From the NCBI GenBank assembly GCA_026770585.1, contig MU646979.1, forward strand, positions 95,549-110,027: a stretch of DNA of 14,479 nucleotides, in the 5' to 3' direction. Source of the stretch: Baffinella frigidus. Its lineage: Eukaryota; Cryptophyceae; Cryptomonadales; Baffinellaceae. The translations under genes and the position numbers were made by a program. This document shows positions 8,801 to 11,800 of the stretch, piece by piece (the first letter of the stretch is position 1; each line of letters opens with the position of its first letter). A model generated the notes under the pieces. The model searched no databases, had not been told where the DNA came from, and was given only the letters and a program-made list of their open reading frames with translations.

Positions 8801-11800
8801 GGATCCTTTGCCTGTCCTGAACCTTTCTCATCCCTGAACCATGTGCTTTCCTGAACCATTCACTTTCCCACCTGAACCTTTCTCCTGAACCTTTCTTGTT
8901 CCAGGGACGGTTACGCTTGTCAACTCCTCGGTGCCAGTGATCACCAACCTCGGCGCAACGTCGACCCTCTCCCTTCAAAACTCGCAAACGGGTGAGTAGT
9001 CACGACCTTGATTCGGGTTTAGGGGTGTGAGTTTAGGGGTTGGGATTTAGGGTTTAGGGCACCCTGACCAAGGTGTTGATTTGCTCCAAACTTCCAAAGT
9101 AGGTGAGCTATTCCAACCATAATCAAGGTTTGATTAGGGCTTAGGTTACCCTAACCAAGGTTTTGATTTCGGTTTAGATTTTAGCTGATAGCGGATAGCT
9201 ATGAGCAATCGAGAGAGAGGGTTTTGTCAACCGCTGTCTTGCAAACTCGGCACGTATAATACAGTCATGTCCAGAATCGGGACATGGCTTTCAGGTAAAA
9301 GAAATTTTAACGTTTTCAGTTGTTCCCTCTTCGCTCGGCAGCGGCTGGTTGTGACGAACGAGACTGGCGATGCGAGAATTGTGTACTATCGGATTGGTGT
9401 CAACGGAAAGCTTCACGCAGGCCAAATGGTACATCTCGTCTCTTTGTTGCGTGCACTGCGTTCTGACAGCTGAACACACAGGTGTACGGCTCGTGCTTCC
9501 CGCGCCCTCCGCCAGTCAGGTCAGGAGCCCCAAACCTTAACCCTGCACCCTGAACCCGGAATCCTAACGCCCCAGACAGCAGAGAGAACAACCTTTATCA
9601 CACGCCCTGCGCACCCCCCCCCCTCCCCTCCGCACCCCTGCCCTTCCCACGTCTGTAACAACCCGATTATAAACGCGAGTTTTGACATGGGTGTGCAGTG
9701 GACCTCAAGCACGTGCTCAACGCTCGGACCACGCATTGACAACACGGGGGTCGTTAAGATCCTGGGAGAGGGGGCCCCCGATTCGTACGTTGCCATTCAC
9801 TTCCCGCAAGGTGCGTTCCCCACTCCATGACTGGCGTTTTTTTTTCATTCATAAACGGAGGTTTCACAAGTTGAATAAACGGAGTTTTCGATTCCTTGTT
9901 CCCGTGCAATAACGGAGCGTCCCCCACCAGAAACGGCGCTTGCCTCTCCAAAACCGGCGTGTTCGCCTCCACAATCACCGCTTGCCATTCACGTCCATAA
10001 CTTTCCCCTCCCCACCGCAGCGGGCGCGCCGTCAGTGATTATCAAAGGGCACACCACCACCCAGCTGCGCCTCGACGCCTGCGCGGGGGGCGCGGGGCAG
10101 CGGCGGCTGCTCGCGGAGGAGGGGGTGGCGTGGGAGCTGCGGGTTGAGGCATGGCCGGAGGGGGTGGAGGCGTGGCCTGTGCGGGCTGAGGCGTGGCCTG
10201 AGTTTGAGCTGTGGAAGCCGGCTACGACGGTGGTGCGGGCCCTTAACCTCACACCCCAGACCCCAAACCTCAAACCCTAAACCCTAAACCCTAAACCCAA
10301 AACTCCACATCCCAAACCCCAAACTGCAAACCTTAAGCACCTGAACTCTGAACCCCAAATCCTAAACCCTAAACCAAATCCCCGAACCCTAACCCCTGAA
10401 ACCTAAATCCTAAACTCTTAAATCTTACCTCAGGTGAGCGTACAAGTGCAAGGCGCCGCCATTGAGTGCGACAACGCGGTGCAGTCCCTGACCCTAAACC
10501 CTCAGCCATCAACCCTAAACCCTAAATCCCAAACACGAAATCCTGAACCCTAACCCCCCACCAATAAACCCGAAACCCGAAGCCCGAAACCCAAAACCCA
10601 AAACCCGAAACCCAAAACCCTACAACCTACGCCCTACACCCCAAACCCCGAACCCCAAAACCTCAACCCTAAACCCCAAACCTTAAACCCTAAACCCTAA
10701 ACCCTGAAAATTTAACTTCAAAAAATAACCCCACACACTTAACCCTGAACCATAAACCATAAACCATAAACCATAAACCATAAACTTTGAACCCTAAGCC
10801 TAAAAACGAACCCCTAACCCAACCTCTAAGGCCCAAGCACCAAACTCAAAACCCTAAACCAAAATCCCCAAAACCCTCGGCAGGGAAGCACCGGGGGAAT
10901 CAAGACGTTCGACCTTTCCTCCTCTATCATGCGATATCATGAAGATACCGGTGCCTCACCCCCTCCCCCATCTATTGAACCGGAGCTACCCCTTAACCCG
11001 TAAACCCCATCACCCTATCCCTTGAACTGAATCCTAACTTATAAGCCATCCCGCTAAACCCCAGCGACACACGTGTTTCTTTCAGAAACTTCTCTCTGTT
11101 CAGTCGCTTTACAATATCACCCAACCCAAAACCTAAACCCTAAACTCTAAACCGTAGTCTCCAACCCCTAGTGCCTCAATCATCAGCCGTAAACCCTACA
11201 CCCTAAACCCTAAACCCTAAACCTAAAGCCCTTCACCCTACACCCTATACCCCACACCCTGAACCCTAAATCATAAGCCGTAAACCCTACACCCTAAACC
11301 CTACACCCTGAACTCTAAACCCTACACCCTACACCCTACACCCTACACCCTACACCCTACACCCTACACCCTAAACCCTACACCCTGAACCCTCAACCCT
11401 GCACCCTACACCCTACACCCCACACCCTAAACCCTAAACCCTAAACCCTGAGACCTACACGCTCTCTCTCTCTGCAGGAGCGTGCACCATCACCGCAGCG
11501 CTCGTCCTATCAGGAGCTTCCTCGCACATCCAAGGGTCCATCATCGACGGTGCGTCTAAACCCTAAACCCTGAACCCTAACCCATAAACTTCTCCACCCC
11601 AAACCCGAAACCCGAAACCCTCAGACATTGGTATCCTGAACCCCGTACCCTCCAGGGACGAAAAACAGCCTGACCCTCGCAGGGGGCGTGTCCTAAACCC
11701 TCAACCCCAACCTTTCGACCCTCAACCCCTCTGCCCTAACCCCTGACCTCAACACCATACCCTACAGGCGCAATCAGCAACCTGACCCTCGCGGGGGGGC

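Noticed and set aside
9631-9698. Upstream extension of E18 reading CNNPIINASFDMGVQ
   Set aside because: Attractive as peptide, but there is no acceptor further upstream in the right phase, only the C-run; only the part after 9679 was kept.
10230-10280. Continuation of E19 as TPQTPNLKP
   Set aside because: It is array sequence after the GTGGTG donor; the protein continues in E20 in phase.
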